DNA of 64,000 nucleotides from Myroides guanonis (GCF_900114085.1 NZ_FORU01000004.1:178066-242065); one strand, 5' to 3'. Shown: positions 49,982 through 60,053, counted from the stretch's first letter. Notes: generated by a model from the sequence alone, not told the origin. Translations and numbers: made by a program.

Positions 49982-52981
49982 ATGAAAAACAAATACAACA
50001 CAGGCTGTATCGGCTTGCTGTGGTTATTCTTTTGTTTGTCTGCTTCACTCTATGCACAGGAGATTATTTCTGTGCAGGGGAGAGTAGATGGAGAAGAAGG
50101 ACCATTAGTGGGTGTGACGGTTCTAATTAAAGGAACGCAGTCCGCTACAGTAACAGATAGTAATGGAGCTTTTAAGATTAAAGCACCCAAAGGAGCGAGT
50201 TTGCTCTTTGAATTTATGGGATACACTTCTCAAGAAAAGGAGGTGAACTCCAACGTGATGATTGTAAAACTCAACCAAAACACCGAGTCTTTAAATGAGA
50301 TTACGATCAACACGGGCTATTACACCGTAAAGGAACGAGAACGCACGGGGAGTATCGCTAAAATTAGCGCTAAGGATATAGAATTGAGCCCTGTAGTGAA
50401 TCCATTGCAAGCTATTCAAGGACGACTAGCGGGGGTTCATATTACCCAAAACACGGGATTAGCTGGAGGAGGGTTTGATATTGAAATAAGAGGGAGAAAT
50501 AGTTTTCGTTCAAGTGGAACAGGAGCAAACATTCCTTTATATATTATTGATGGAGTGCCTGTTTCTGAGAATTTAGTGACTAATAACTCCTTGCTTTCAG
50601 ATAACCTTTTCCAAAATAAGATAAGTGTTCTAAACGGTATAAACCCAAAAGACATTGAGAGTATCGAGATACTGAAAGACGCAGATGCAACTGCTATTTA
50701 TGGATCGAGAGGGGCGAATGGAGTGGTGTTGATTACCACCAAGAAAGGGCAAGCTGGTAAAACCCGTTTTACAATTAATAGTTCTACTAGTTTTTCAAAG
50801 GTAGGAAAATTCATGGAGATGATGAATACCGAACAGTTCAACCAAATGAGGGACGAAGCTTTCGAAAATGATGGGATTACTTATTATCCTTTTTATGAGT
50901 ATGATATGGTTGGAACTTGGGACAGAAATCGCTATACCGATTGGCAAAGGGAATTGATTGGTGGAACAGCGATTAGTAAAGATATTGGGTTGGGGGTTTC
51001 GGGGGGTAATGATTTTACAAGGTTTAATGTCAACTTAGCGCATGGAGAGAATGGAACGGTGTTCCCACAGTCAGGTAAGGGTTTTGTTAGAAATTCAGCC
51101 TTGATTAATTTAAATCACAGAAGTCAAGATGATAAATGGAACATAAACGTGATGGCGAATTATTCCGTTTCTACCAATGATTTACCTTCAGCGGATTTAA
51201 CGACCCCCGCTTTAAAACTACCACCAAACGCACCTGCTTTGTATCAAGCAGATGGAAAGTTAAACTGGCAAAACAATACCTTTTTGAATCCTTTAGCAGG
51301 TTTAGGGAAAACCTATGATAGTGAAACTCGAATGTTGGTGTTGAATACTCAAATCGGTTATAAGATTACACCTTCAACAAGTGTAAAAATCAACGCAGGG
51401 GTAACAACTAATAGTATAGAAGATAGAGTATTGGAACCACATACGATTTGGCCTTCTTCTTTAAATAGGACGAGCGATTTATGGTCAGTTTCTCAAAAGG
51501 GAACGAATAATTCGGATTCCTTTATCATAGAACCTCAAATTCATTGGGAAAAGAAATTCAGAGACCATAGTGTGAAAGCCTTGATTGGTGGAACTTTTCA
51601 ATCGAATTCTAATGATTTGTTTCGAATTACTGGTATTGGCTTTAGTTCCAATGCTTTTATAACGAATATTGGTTTAGCAAAAACAAAGATAATCAATCAA
51701 ATTAAAGGAAACGAATATAAATATGCTGCGTTCTTTGCGCGTTTGAACTATGCTTATAAAGATAAATATATTGTGAATCTAACAGGACGTAGAGACGGTT
51801 CTAGTCGTTTTGGTGATAACAATAAGTTTGGAAACTTTGGGGCGGTGGGTGCTGCTTGGATTTTCTCTGAAGAGTTTTTTGCTAAAAATTGGTCTTGGTT
51901 GAGCTTTGGTAAGTTGAGAGGGAGTTATGGAACTACGGGTTCTGACAATGTAGGAGATTATATGTATTTAGATACTTATACAGCTAACACCGCTCTTTAT
52001 GATGGACTTTCGGGTTTATATCCCTCTCGTCTTTTCAATCCTAACTATAGTTGGGAGAAAACGACCAAATTGGAGGTGGCTTTGGAACTGGGACTTTTTA
52101 ACGATAAAATCAATGTAAGTTTAGCTTGGTATCAAAATCGATCTTCCAATCAATTACTAGCCATTAAACTACCTGAGATAACAGGTTTTCCTTCAATATC
52201 AGACAATTTCGGAGCTACTATTCAGAATAGAGGTTTGGAGTTAACATTGAACACGATCAATATTCGAAAGAAAGATTGGAATTGGTCAACGAACTTTAAT
52301 ATTTCACTTCCTGAAAATAAACTAATTGCTTTTCCTGGGTTAGAGAGTTCTACGTATAAGAATAGTTACGTTGTTGGTAAATCTATCAATCTAGTTTCGA
52401 CCTATAATTATGAAGGAGTTGACCCTGCCACAGGGCTTTATAAATTTACAGACTACGACAATAATAATATTATAAATACTTCGGATAAAAGAGTATTTGT
52501 AGAGCGAGAAATGAAGTTTCATGGAGGTCTACAAAACACTATTTCCTACAAAAAATTTAGTCTAGACTTTCTCTTTCAATTCGTGAAACAAACGAATTTC
52601 AATTTTGATAATATAGTAACTGTTCCGGGGTTGTTATCTACTAATTATCCTGTAGAAATTACAAATCGTTGGACGGCTACGAATCCAAATGCTCAATATA
52701 CAGCAGCTACTACGAGTAATAGTGATGCTTTTAATCAGGTAGTAACTTTTCAAGAAAGCAATCGTGCTATTTCAGATGCCTCTTTTGTACGTTTAAAGAA
52801 TGTGTCTTTAGGTTATCAAATGACATTTCCTAAACTGGGTATAGAACTATTGAATTTATATGTACAAGGACAGAACCTGTGGACATTAACTAATTATTAC
52901 GGAATAGATCCTGAGTTTACAGTTATGGGTAATCTGCCACCCTTGCGCACTATCGCTTTCGGTATGCAACTAACCTTTTAA
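49982..52981 (+). CDS. SusC/RagA family TonB-linked outer membrane transporter
   Basis: 999 residues. Signal peptide (to about 24, LYAQ-EII); an N-terminal carboxypeptidase-regulatory-like domain (VQGRVDGEEGPLVGVTVLIKGTQSATVTDSNGAFKI, about 28-105); a plug domain with LQAIQGRLAGVHITQNTG, IRGRNSF and PLYIIDGVPV, then IESIEILKDADATAIYGSRGANGVVLITTKKG; and a 22-strand beta-barrel ending in the typical aromatic terminus FGMQLTF. It imports a ligand captured by the SusD-like partner encoded 10 bases downstream, powered by TonB. The adjacent peptidase and absence of glycoside hydrolases point to peptides rather than glycans. Confidence 0.94.
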   Translation: MKNKYNTGCIGLLWLFFCLSASLYAQEIISVQGRVDGEEGPLVGVTVLIKGTQSATVTDSNGAFKIKAPKGASLLFEFMGYTSQEKEVNSNVMIVKLNQNTESLNEITINTGYYTVKERERTGSIAKISAKDIELSPVVNPLQAIQGRLAGVHITQNTGLAGGGFDIEIRGRNSFRSSGTGANIPLYIIDGVPVSENLVTNNSLLSDNLFQNKISVLNGINPKDIESIEILKDADATAIYGSRGANGVVLITTKKGQAGKTRFTINSSTSFSKVGKFMEMMNTEQFNQMRDEAFENDGITYYPFYEYDMVGTWDRNRYTDWQRELIGGTAISKDIGLGVSGGNDFTRFNVNLAHGENGTVFPQSGKGFVRNSALINLNHRSQDDKWNINVMANYSVSTNDLPSADLTTPALKLPPNAPALYQADGKLNWQNNTFLNPLAGLGKTYDSETRMLVLNTQIGYKITPSTSVKINAGVTTNSIEDRVLEPHTIWPSSLNRTSDLWSVSQKGTNNSDSFIIEPQIHWEKKFRDHSVKALIGGTFQSNSNDLFRITGIGFSSNAFITNIGLAKTKIINQIKGNEYKYAAFFARLNYAYKDKYIVNLTGRRDGSSRFGDNNKFGNFGAVGAAWIFSEEFFAKNWSWLSFGKLRGSYGTTGSDNVGDYMYLDTYTANTALYDGLSGLYPSRLFNPNYSWEKTTKLEVALELGLFNDKINVSLAWYQNRSSNQLLAIKLPEITGFPSISDNFGATIQNRGLELTLNTINIRKKDWNWSTNFNISLPENKLIAFPGLESSTYKNSYVVGKSINLVSTYNYEGVDPATGLYKFTDYDNNNIINTSDKRVFVEREMKFHGGLQNTISYKKFSLDFLFQFVKQTNFNFDNIVTVPGLLSTNYPVEITNRWTATNPNAQYTAATTSNSDAFNQVVTFQESNRAISDASFVRLKNVSLGYQMTFPKLGIELLNLYVQGQNLWTLTNYYGIDPEFTVMGNLPPLRTIAFGMQLTF

Positions 52982-52991
52982 TTTTATTATT

Positions 52992-54359
52992 ATGAACAAC
53001 TTATATAACTTACTGAAAAAGGGAATAGGCTTATTGGTTTTGAGTCTATGCCTAATCGCCTGCGAAGAGTTGGTGGAAATTGAACTGCCCGACAATCAAT
53101 TAAACACTCCAGCTGTGTTTTCTGATAAACATACTATCAATGCAGCGCTTTCGAATTTATATTCAAACTTTAGAGATGCTCCTTTACCTATGGGAGGAAA
53201 TAGTGGTGGACTGAGTAGATATACAGATGAATTAGAATCTTTCTTTACTGATGATTATTTTTATACAAATAGTATAACAACTTCTGACCCTACAATCAGT
53301 CAGCTTTGGGGTAGTTCCTATTCAAATATTTATCACATCAATGCATTTATTGAAGGATTGCAAGCTTCGAATGTTTTAGATGAAAATGAAAAGAAAGTGT
53401 TGCTGGGAGAAGTTCATTTTCTAAGAGGACTGTATTACCACTACCTAACTCAACTTTTTGGTGATATTCCTTATATCACCACTACCGATTACAAGTTAAA
53501 CAGTCGAATGGGTAAAACTCCCTATTTAGAAGTTTTAGATTTGGTCGAGAAAGACTTGAAAACTGCCTTAGAGTCTATTGATAATATATATAGACACCAA
53601 GATCGTATTTATCCCAATAAGGCGGTGGTTGAACTTGTTTTGGCTAAAAACTATTTATTACAAAAGCGCTTTGATTTAGCGGAGCAATATGCACAAAACA
53701 TAATGGATAATCCGCTTTATGCATTAGAAACTGATTTGAATAAGGTTTTTAAAAGGAGTGCACATTCTACCTTGTGGCAGAGAAGTCCTTATGATATAAA
53801 CTTAACAGAGTCAAATACTGTAGAAGCGGCTGATTATATTTTTACAACGCTACCACCTACACGAATAGCTTTATCAAATTCCCTGATGCATGCATTTGAA
53901 CTCAATGATTTGAGATTGCAACTCTGGACTAAAACTTTGACAGATGGGGAACTAACTTATTCTCATGCCTATAAGTATGGAAAATCTTTTGGGGAGATAG
54001 AATATTCAATAGTATTTCGTTTGGAAGAGGCTTACTTTATTAAAGCAGAAGCTTTGACCTATCAAGAAAAAGTTGCTGATGCCGTGAATGTTTTAAATGA
54101 AATTCGAACTAAAAGAGGTTTAATAAGCTTACCGACTGCTTTGAGTAAAACTGATTTTATAACCGAGCTACTCACTGAATACCAAAGGGAGTTTTTTACA
54201 GAAGGTGGTCACCGATTCTTGGATTTAAAGAGAAATAACCGATTGCAAAATTTAGAAACAGTTAAACCAAATTGGGAAGCAAAACATGATTTATTACCAA
54301 TTCCGGAATCGGAACTCTTATTAAATGAAAACTTAAAACCTCAGAATTATGGATATTAG
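52992..54359 (+). CDS. SusD/RagB family nutrient-binding lipoprotein
   Basis: 455 residues. Lipoprotein signal ends LCLIAC (C at about 24), followed by EELVEIELPDNQLNTPAVFSD, the usual SusD start. TPR-like helices include EVHFLRGLYYHYLTQLFGDIPY, a family hallmark, and EEAYFIKAEALTYQEKVADAVNVLNEIRTKRGL near the C-terminus. It sits as a lid on the SusC barrel at the cell surface and captures the ligand. The spacing to SusC is 10 bases and it overlaps the following S9 peptidase by 11 bases, so all three are one transcript. Confidence 0.93.
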   Translation: MNNLYNLLKKGIGLLVLSLCLIACEELVEIELPDNQLNTPAVFSDKHTINAALSNLYSNFRDAPLPMGGNSGGLSRYTDELESFFTDDYFYTNSITTSDPTISQLWGSSYSNIYHINAFIEGLQASNVLDENEKKVLLGEVHFLRGLYYHYLTQLFGDIPYITTTDYKLNSRMGKTPYLEVLDLVEKDLKTALESIDNIYRHQDRIYPNKAVVELVLAKNYLLQKRFDLAEQYAQNIMDNPLYALETDLNKVFKRSAHSTLWQRSPYDINLTESNTVEAADYIFTTLPPTRIALSNSLMHAFELNDLRLQLWTKTLTDGELTYSHAYKYGKSFGEIEYSIVFRLEEAYFIKAEALTYQEKVADAVNVLNEIRTKRGLISLPTALSKTDFITELLTEYQREFFTEGGHRFLDLKRNNRLQNLETVKPNWEAKHDLLPIPESELLLNENLKPQNYGY

Positions 54360-56871
54360 AAAATGGTATTTATTAGTAATTATGTTTTATTCTACTATCA
54401 CCTTGGCAAATGTTGAACGTGATAGTATTTCTATAGACCCTAGATGGAATTATTGGAATGTTGAGAAGATTTCTAATAACGGAAATTGGGTATTTGTATA
54501 TAAAAGTTATCCTAATGATTATAGTAAAAATAAAGCTTTTGTAGTAAGTGTCAACGATAAAAAGAGGATGGAGGTGACAGGAATTGATTATTACTCTTTT
54601 ACAGCGACAGATTTTCTAATTGGAAAAAGAAGAATGGAAACCATAGAGTTAGATTTAAAGACTCAAAAAGAAATTTCTTTAGGAATATTGCAACAGCAAG
54701 ATTGGATAGAAACTAACCAATTGTTGTGTTTCATTAATGAGAAGAATCAATTGGTGTTACGAAAGTATGAGAAGAAGGAAGTGAAAGATATTTTGAAAAT
54801 TGATAGAATAGCGACTTATACTATGAGTCCTATGAAAAACGAACTGCTATATCAGAAGGAGGGAGAAAACATCCTTTATCACTTAGATTTAAAATCTTTG
54901 AAAGAAAATAGTCTGTTAGATTTAAAAGAAAGTTTCAGCGGAGCTACATGGAGTTTTAATGAAGATGTTATAAGCACTGTTCTACAAAACAAAAATATTG
55001 TTTTGATAGATTTAAAAAAGAGAAGTTATAAAACCATAGAACTACCAAAAGAAGAAGAATTTATAGACAATGTTTGGACTAGCTTTTTTTCTAACAACGA
55101 CCTCTTTATTAATTACCAAGTTTTAAACTCTATTAAAGTTCCTGTAAATGATTATTTAGAAATCTGGAATGGAAATGATAGAGAATTGAAATATAAGACA
55201 AGTGGTGCAGGATGGGGAGAATCGAGTATTTATCCTGCAAGAATGGGAGGAATAACTAAAACAGTTGTTTATAAAAGTTTGAAAGAGCATCTTGTTGTTT
55301 TACCTTACAGCGATAAACTAAAATACCTTAATATAGGAGTACCCGATTATCTCTTGGTATATGAACCTTTAGAATTGCAAGATTATTCTGAGAATTTTGA
55401 AAAGGTGCGTTATCGCCTGTTTCAGATTGATATTGGAAAAGAAATGGGAGATTTAACCACTACAAGCTTATTTGGAAGTTACTTGAATCGTTCTCCTAAT
55501 AGTAGATATATAGTATATCCAAGAGGTGATATCTGGGAGGTTTATGATTTTGAACTTCAAGATCGTATTCCTATTCCTCAAAAAGAAATGTATTATAGAC
55601 CTCTTTGGTCTGATGATTCTAAGTATATATATTATCAAGATGGTGAAAACTTGTTAGAATATAATTTACAAACAGGAAAAACCAAGAGATTGACCAACTT
55701 GAAAGGTGAGAACAGATTTTCTGTAGAAAATGCAATAGGATCTATAGATTGTAAATACATTAATTCGACCTATCCTATTATCTTTTTTGTTAGTCATCCA
55801 AATAATAAAACTTCCTATTATAGTTGGTATAAAAGCAAGCTAACAAATATAGTAGATGTTACTTTGAATCGGTTGAGTACTTTTTATTTAAAAAGAGGAA
55901 TAGCAAACAATGGACAAACTCTTATTTGGACAGAAGAGAATTTTAATCAACCGCATACTGTAAAAGTATTTCGAAAAGGAAAAGTGAGTACACTTTTGGA
56001 GGCTGAGGTACCTAAAGAACTCTACAATTGGAGAAAGCAAAAAGTGATTCATTATAAAGATAAATACGGAGTAAATTTAACGGGAGTGCTATGGTATCCA
56101 AAAGATTTCAATTCCTCTAAAAAATATCCTATGGTAACTTGGATTTATGAAAATCAAGGTGCAATACGTTCTTATTTTGAGATTCCTAATGTTTATAGTG
56201 AATATGGATTTAATAGAACGGTTCTAAATGAACAAGGCTATTTTGTTTTTCAACCAGATACCTATGCTTCAGAAGAAGGTGCTGGACTCTCAGCATTAGA
56301 ATGTGTTACTAAAGGAATTGAAAGCATCACCGCGTTAGAACCTGCGATAGACAAAACCAAACTAGGGTTAATGGGGCATTCTTTTGGAGGTTATGAGACG
56401 AGTTTTATTTTGGGAAATTCCAAATTGTTTGCAGCAGGGATAAGTGGAGCAGGAATGCACGATTTAGTAAACTACTATTATGAATATAATTATATGTTGA
56501 AAATACCAAACTACTTTAGGGCAGAAGAAGCACAAATAAAAATGAAGGATACTTATGGGGCTAATCCAACCAAATATCACAATAATTCACCGATTCACTT
56601 TGCTCAGAATTACAAAACGCCTGTTTTACTTTGGACTGGAATGAAAGACGACAACGTTCATTGGGAACAAACACGACATATGTACAATGCTTTAAAACGT
56701 TATCGAAAACCGGTGATTGCCTTATTCTATGAAAAGGAAGGCCATAGTTTTAATAAGAAAAAGGAACAACTTGATTTGACTTACAGGGTCTTAGATTGGT
56801 TTAATTATTATTTGAAAGGAGAAACAAATAAAGAGTGGATTGACAAAGGAATAGACTATGAAAACTATTAA
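54349..56871 (+). CDS. Prolyl oligopeptidase-family serine peptidase (S9), exported
   Basis: 840 residues with an N-terminal signal peptide (WYLLVIMFYSTITLA). The first 580 residues form a beta-propeller-like region (WSDDSKYIYYQDGENLLEYNLQTGKTKRLT blades) and the C-terminal 250 an alpha/beta hydrolase with S678 (LMGHSFGGYE), D767/D768 (GMKDDNVHW) and H799 (KEGHSF): a complete triad. S9 enzymes trim short peptides. The gene overlaps the SusD gene by 11 bases, so the enzyme is produced with the importer and probably processes the peptide substrate in the periplasm or at the surface. It is the last gene before a terminator. Confidence 0.9.
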   Translation: MDIRKWYLLVIMFYSTITLANVERDSISIDPRWNYWNVEKISNNGNWVFVYKSYPNDYSKNKAFVVSVNDKKRMEVTGIDYYSFTATDFLIGKRRMETIELDLKTQKEISLGILQQQDWIETNQLLCFINEKNQLVLRKYEKKEVKDILKIDRIATYTMSPMKNELLYQKEGENILYHLDLKSLKENSLLDLKESFSGATWSFNEDVISTVLQNKNIVLIDLKKRSYKTIELPKEEEFIDNVWTSFFSNNDLFINYQVLNSIKVPVNDYLEIWNGNDRELKYKTSGAGWGESSIYPARMGGITKTVVYKSLKEHLVVLPYSDKLKYLNIGVPDYLLVYEPLELQDYSENFEKVRYRLFQIDIGKEMGDLTTTSLFGSYLNRSPNSRYIVYPRGDIWEVYDFELQDRIPIPQKEMYYRPLWSDDSKYIYYQDGENLLEYNLQTGKTKRLTNLKGENRFSVENAIGSIDCKYINSTYPIIFFVSHPNNKTSYYSWYKSKLTNIVDVTLNRLSTFYLKRGIANNGQTLIWTEENFNQPHTVKVFRKGKVSTLLEAEVPKELYNWRKQKVIHYKDKYGVNLTGVLWYPKDFNSSKKYPMVTWIYENQGAIRSYFEIPNVYSEYGFNRTVLNEQGYFVFQPDTYASEEGAGLSALECVTKGIESITALEPAIDKTKLGLMGHSFGGYETSFILGNSKLFAAGISGAGMHDLVNYYYEYNYMLKIPNYFRAEEAQIKMKDTYGANPTKYHNNSPIHFAQNYKTPVLLWTGMKDDNVHWEQTRHMYNALKRYRKPVIALFYEKEGHSFNKKKEQLDLTYRVLDWFNYYLKGETNKEWIDKGIDYENY

Positions 56872-56905
56872 AAAAGACGCCCTTTTGGGCGTCTCATCTT
56901 TTTGA
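56870..56905 (+). terminator. Rho-independent terminator of the SusC/D/peptidase operon
   Basis: AAAAAAGACGCCC-TTTT-GGGCGTCTCATCTTTTT, immediately at the stop codon of the peptidase gene. Strong GC stem with a T-rich tail. Confidence 0.88.
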
Positions 56906-56918
56906 AAATGTAATTAGT

Positions 56919-57272
56919 TTATGAGAGAGGTTGCCTAATCAAATCTCCACAGATCCAAGGTGATATTGCGGTTGCACGTGTAAATTGATGTAAAGGGTAT
57001 GCTACTCCACCTATAGTTATTGTACATGCAGGTCCTGGGTTATTAACTGAACAACCTGTCGGAGGATTTCCAGGCATAAGGAAAAAACAGTTTCCAAAAG
57101 CGTCTTTAAATCCATAGCCAACTAAAACTTGTTGAGGTGCTTCTTCAGCTACTTCCATTTCTACAGTTGTTTTAACAGGTTCTGCTGGTGGATTGTTGTC
57201 CATTGCAAAACCACTTCCGATTGTCATAGTAAATACTCCTAGAGCAACTATGAACTTAAATAAATGTTTCAT
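56919..57272 (-). CDS. Small exported cysteine-containing protein (DUF6520-like)
   Basis: 117 residues with a signal peptide (FIVALGVFTMTIGSGFA). The mature part has an acidic linker (VEMEVAEEAPQQ) and four cysteines (NCFFLMPG, GCSVNN, ACTITIG, WICGDL) with PLHQFTRA. This layout, with a short exported Cys-containing domain ending in a PLYQ-like segment, resembles DUF6520, a small flavobacterial family of unknown function; the assignment is tentative. It is convergent with the peptidase operon. Its untranslated leader (57273-57330) can form two hairpins, CCTAC/GTAGG and GGAGA/TCTCC. Confidence 0.65.
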   Translation of the reverse strand: MKHLFKFIVALGVFTMTIGSGFAMDNNPPAEPVKTTVEMEVAEEAPQQVLVGYGFKDAFGNCFFLMPGNPPTGCSVNNPGPACTITIGGVAYPLHQFTRATAISPWICGDLIRQPLS

Positions 57273-57625
57273 AACATAAAAAATTAAATGGCTAACCCTA
57301 CTAAAATGGTAGGAGAGGACTAGCGTTCTCCTGTTAATGGCTGCCTATTCTTGATCAGGAAATAGTTCCATTAGTCTCGCAACAGTTCTATGCTGTTGGT
57401 ATTGAAAGAAGTGGCAATTTGAAGTTTTCTAGAATTTCGTCTTAATGCTCCGTTCTTTCAAAGGTCGGTGAACTCCTATATTTTGCTGAAAACGCTAATT
57501 TCATATGCCTTAGGAACTTTTTCCTGTGCTATTAATTTTAGTAAATAGGTTTTCGCTTATATAGTGTTAATTGTTTTTTTAATCTGTTTTCTTTGCGTAT
57601 CTTTATAAGACTAAAATGAACTAGT

Positions 57626-57673
57626 ATGAATCTCATATTAATAATTTTAGCAATAGTTCATATTACATTTTAA
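57626..57673 (+). CDS. Possible 15-residue hydrophobic peptide
   Basis: ATG at 57626 opens MNLILIILAIVHITF followed by TAA. The peptide is entirely hydrophobic, and the transcript would end at the clear terminator at 57712. A near-consensus TATCTTTA -7 element lies at 57598-57605 but its TTG is 24 bases upstream, too far. It could be a leader peptide, a membrane-active peptide, or just chance within a small RNA. Nothing else is found in 57273-57970 apart from GTGACGAAA/GTGACAGAAA words at about 57790-57835. Confidence 0.25.
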   Translation: MNLILIILAIVHITF

Positions 57674-57711
57674 GGTTATACATCTTTTTTTGTGAGATCA
57701 AGAGGCTTTTG

Positions 57712-57741
57712 GAAATATAATATTTTCAAAAGCTTTTTTTT
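57712..57741 (+). terminator. Rho-independent terminator
   Basis: GCTTTTGGAAATAT-AA-TATTTTCAAAAGC followed by TTTTTTTT. It ends a short transcription unit of about 130 bases that contains no gene longer than the 15-codon frame at 57626. Confidence 0.75.
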
Positions 57742-57970
57742 ATGTTAATTTTGATATTGTAAAACTCTAAATTATTTTACAGAAAAAGAGTGACAGAAAA
57801 GACAAAAACGGTGACGAAATTCACAAAATGAGTGACGAAATTGTTTTGAGTTTCTAATTGACTTGTAATAATGACAGAAGTACTACTTTTATTACCCAGG
57901 TGCTAAAGGTGTTTTCTCAAAATTGAAGTGTAGATTTTTGTATGTTTATACATCGTGTTCTATTTGTAAT

Positions 57971-58837
57971 CTATGGTTTGTTGGAGCCTTGCTTTTTTAC
58001 GTTGTCTATTAATCGCATTATATGTGTATAGCTTTTTTGAAAGTGTGTTTTAAATGCTTTGTAATAGCTGTTTCGTGAATTAAATCCTATACTGTCTGAG
58101 ATTTCATTTTTTCTCAAATTACTAAAAATGTGTAAGTAGAGTCCTTCTAACAGCCGGTTGTGTTTGTGATATTTATCTATAGAAAACCCCGCATAATATT
58201 TGAAATTTTCTTCTAATTCGTTTTGACTTAAACCTGTTTCTTCAGCTAGTTTTTCGAGATTAACTTCAATTTGATTCATTGGGATCTTTGAATAAGCTTT
58301 TTCAAATTCTTTTCTATTGGGAAGGGAATGATATTTCAGTACTTCTTTGTGACTGTATTTTTCTTTTTGATCGAGGTTGTATAAAAATACCCAACACCGT
58401 TGAAGTGTGTTATCATAGATGTAAAAACCTAGTAGTCCTATTACTCGATTTCTTGAAAGAGGTAATAAACTTTGAATAGGGGTGAGGACTTGACTTTCTT
58501 TAGTCCACCTTGTGTGCCTGTCTTTCAGATATTGTAAACTGAGTTTCTGAAAATCGGTTTCTTCTTCTGTGTTTCTAGACTCTAGGTGTATCTCATTTTC
58601 ATAGATACTGTAACAAATGTGTTCATTGTGGATGGAATTACTTGATAGGTTTAAGCTCCTAAACCATGGTATTCCTATAAATACCTCCAATAGTAATCCT
58701 ATAAATTGAGATCCGTTCTTAGATAGTAGTTGGATTCGCTTGGGAAGTAATTCGTCTGGAGGAATGAATTTGCTTGTATATGCAATCCAAAACCTAAAGA
58801 GAATCTTTCGCAAATATTCGTATAGTATTGTTTTCAT
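57971..58837 (-). CDS. AraC-family transcriptional regulator
   Basis: 288 residues. The C-terminal 100 residues carry a double helix-turn-helix of AraC type: LEKLAEETGLSQNELEENFKYYAGFSIDKYHKHNRL for the first and RKNEISDSIGFNSRNSYYKAFKTHFQKSYTHIM for the second, with the conserved GF.S...F...F...G.tP-like pattern. The N-terminal 190 residues show no known ligand domain and begin with a hydrophobic, basic stretch (YLRKILFRFWIAY). It probably controls a nearby surface or uptake gene set. No operon partner, and no promoter is clear. Confidence 0.82.
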   Translation of the reverse strand: MKTILYEYLRKILFRFWIAYTSKFIPPDELLPKRIQLLSKNGSQFIGLLLEVFIGIPWFRSLNLSSNSIHNEHICYSIYENEIHLESRNTEEETDFQKLSLQYLKDRHTRWTKESQVLTPIQSLLPLSRNRVIGLLGFYIYDNTLQRCWVFLYNLDQKEKYSHKEVLKYHSLPNRKEFEKAYSKIPMNQIEVNLEKLAEETGLSQNELEENFKYYAGFSIDKYHKHNRLLEGLYLHIFSNLRKNEISDSIGFNSRNSYYKAFKTHFQKSYTHIMRLIDNVKKQGSNKP

Positions 58838-58977
58838 ATTTAATAGGATTGGTAATAATATGTTGCTGAGGTTCTTTCTTCTTTAAAAATTCGTGTTTGA
58901 TGGCATGTGATACATCGCTTTAATTTTTCCTCAGGATTCTTTTATATAGAGCAAGCTTATCTATTGTGTTTCCTAGG

Positions 58978-59646
58978 TCAGAATATTTTTTTTAAATCTC
59001 TGTAGAAATCTCTGTCGTATTTGTAGTGACATACTATTTGTAGGTAATCATATTCTGTATAGAGTGGTAGTTCTAATTCATATATGAATCGTTGGGATTT
59101 GTATTGACCAAGCAGTGTGTTACTATAGTTTTTTTTAAAAACGCTAGTGATTTCACTTTTGTCTTTTTCATCTTTGTAGTAAATTCCAAAAACAGGAGTG
59201 TTGGTCTTAGCTGGAGTTAATTGAAAATAAAATGTCTTATAGGTTTCAGAACTTGTTTGTAAGCTCGTTTCAAGGAGTTTTTGAAGTTTGTTCTGAATTT
59301 TTAAGAGGGTTTTGCTAGCTGTGATTGGTTGAGCGCTAATATTCTTTACTTTCCTTTCTAGATTCTGATAACTCATATAACCACTAAAGGTGTGAATGGT
59401 TTCTATGCCCTGTATAGTAGTGTTTAGAAACTGTTTCCTGCAACAAAAGTCAAGTAGAATGCAGTAGTGAAACTCTAGAAGTTTAAAGAAAATAGCATCG
59501 CTTCGTCTTGTCCGAAAGCGGGGAGGGGTTTTGGTTTTATTGAATTTTTCGAAAAAGTGTTTGCTCGTATCCAATAGGTTCTTGTGAATATAGGTATGCA
59601 TAGTGTTCTTGATATTTACTGTAGAGAATGTATACCCAAAGCTCAT
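58978..59646 (-). CDS. Uncharacterised protein
   Basis: 222 residues, not recognised. There is no signal peptide. The N-terminal half is helical and basic (HKNLLDTSKHFFEKFNKTKTPPRFRTRRSDAIFFKLLEFHYCILLDFCCRKQF). The C-terminal half alternates strands and ends FIYELELPLYTEYDYLQIVCHYKYDRDFYRDLKKIF. Same strand as the AraC gene, 140 bases ahead of it, so they might be cotranscribed. Start chosen as the first ATG of the frame; a later ATG 15 codons in (MHTYIHKN) is equally possible. Confidence 0.55.
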   Translation of the reverse strand: MSFGYTFSTVNIKNTMHTYIHKNLLDTSKHFFEKFNKTKTPPRFRTRRSDAIFFKLLEFHYCILLDFCCRKQFLNTTIQGIETIHTFSGYMSYQNLERKVKNISAQPITASKTLLKIQNKLQKLLETSLQTSSETYKTFYFQLTPAKTNTPVFGIYYKDEKDKSEITSVFKKNYSNTLLGQYKSQRFIYELELPLYTEYDYLQIVCHYKYDRDFYRDLKKIF

Positions 59647-59794
59647 TTACAGTTGTTATTTTATTTTGTCTTATATAGTAGATTTGTGTTTTATTTGTAA
59701 AATAGCTATAAAATAAATAAATTATTTTCAATTATAATATGATATTTATCATGTTTGAAATATTTTTTATTATAATTTTTGCTTTTTATTAGGG

Positions 59795-59930
59795 ATGATA
59801 GGTCGCATTTTTGCATTTCTGCATTTTCGCATTTGCAAATCAACGAATTCACGCATTTGCCCATTAACTTCTTCACATTTACAAATAACCAAATTCACGT
59901 ATTCCCGTAAGACAGGAGACAGGTTTTTTA
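59795..59930. repeat. Intergenic word repeats
   Basis: Words such as GCATTTTTGCATTTCTGCATTTTCGCATTTGCAAATC and CAACGAATTCACGCATTTGCC, the reverse-strand form of the GTGAATTTG/GTAAATGCG vocabulary of the other spacers, and AAGACAGGAGACAGG. TGTCCACCCCTT is repeated at 59959 and 59971. No gene is seen in 59647-60053. Confidence 0.55.
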
Positions 59931-59989
59931 ATCTACTTATAATTAGATTATTGAAAAATGTCCACCCCTTTGTCCACCCCCTTTAATTA

Positions 59990-60019
59990 TTGAGTTTTAT
60001 AGTATTTTAACTATTTTTA
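59990..60019 (+). promoter_or_regulatory. Candidate promoter of the large surface-protein gene
   Basis: TTG at 59990-59992, 19 bases, TATTTTTA at 60012-60019: only the final base departs from the TAnnTTTG consensus. Transcription would start near 60025, about 30 bases before the ATG at 60054. Confidence 0.5.
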
Positions 60020-60053
60020 CCACAAGATTTTCAATTTATTATACAAAAAGTTT

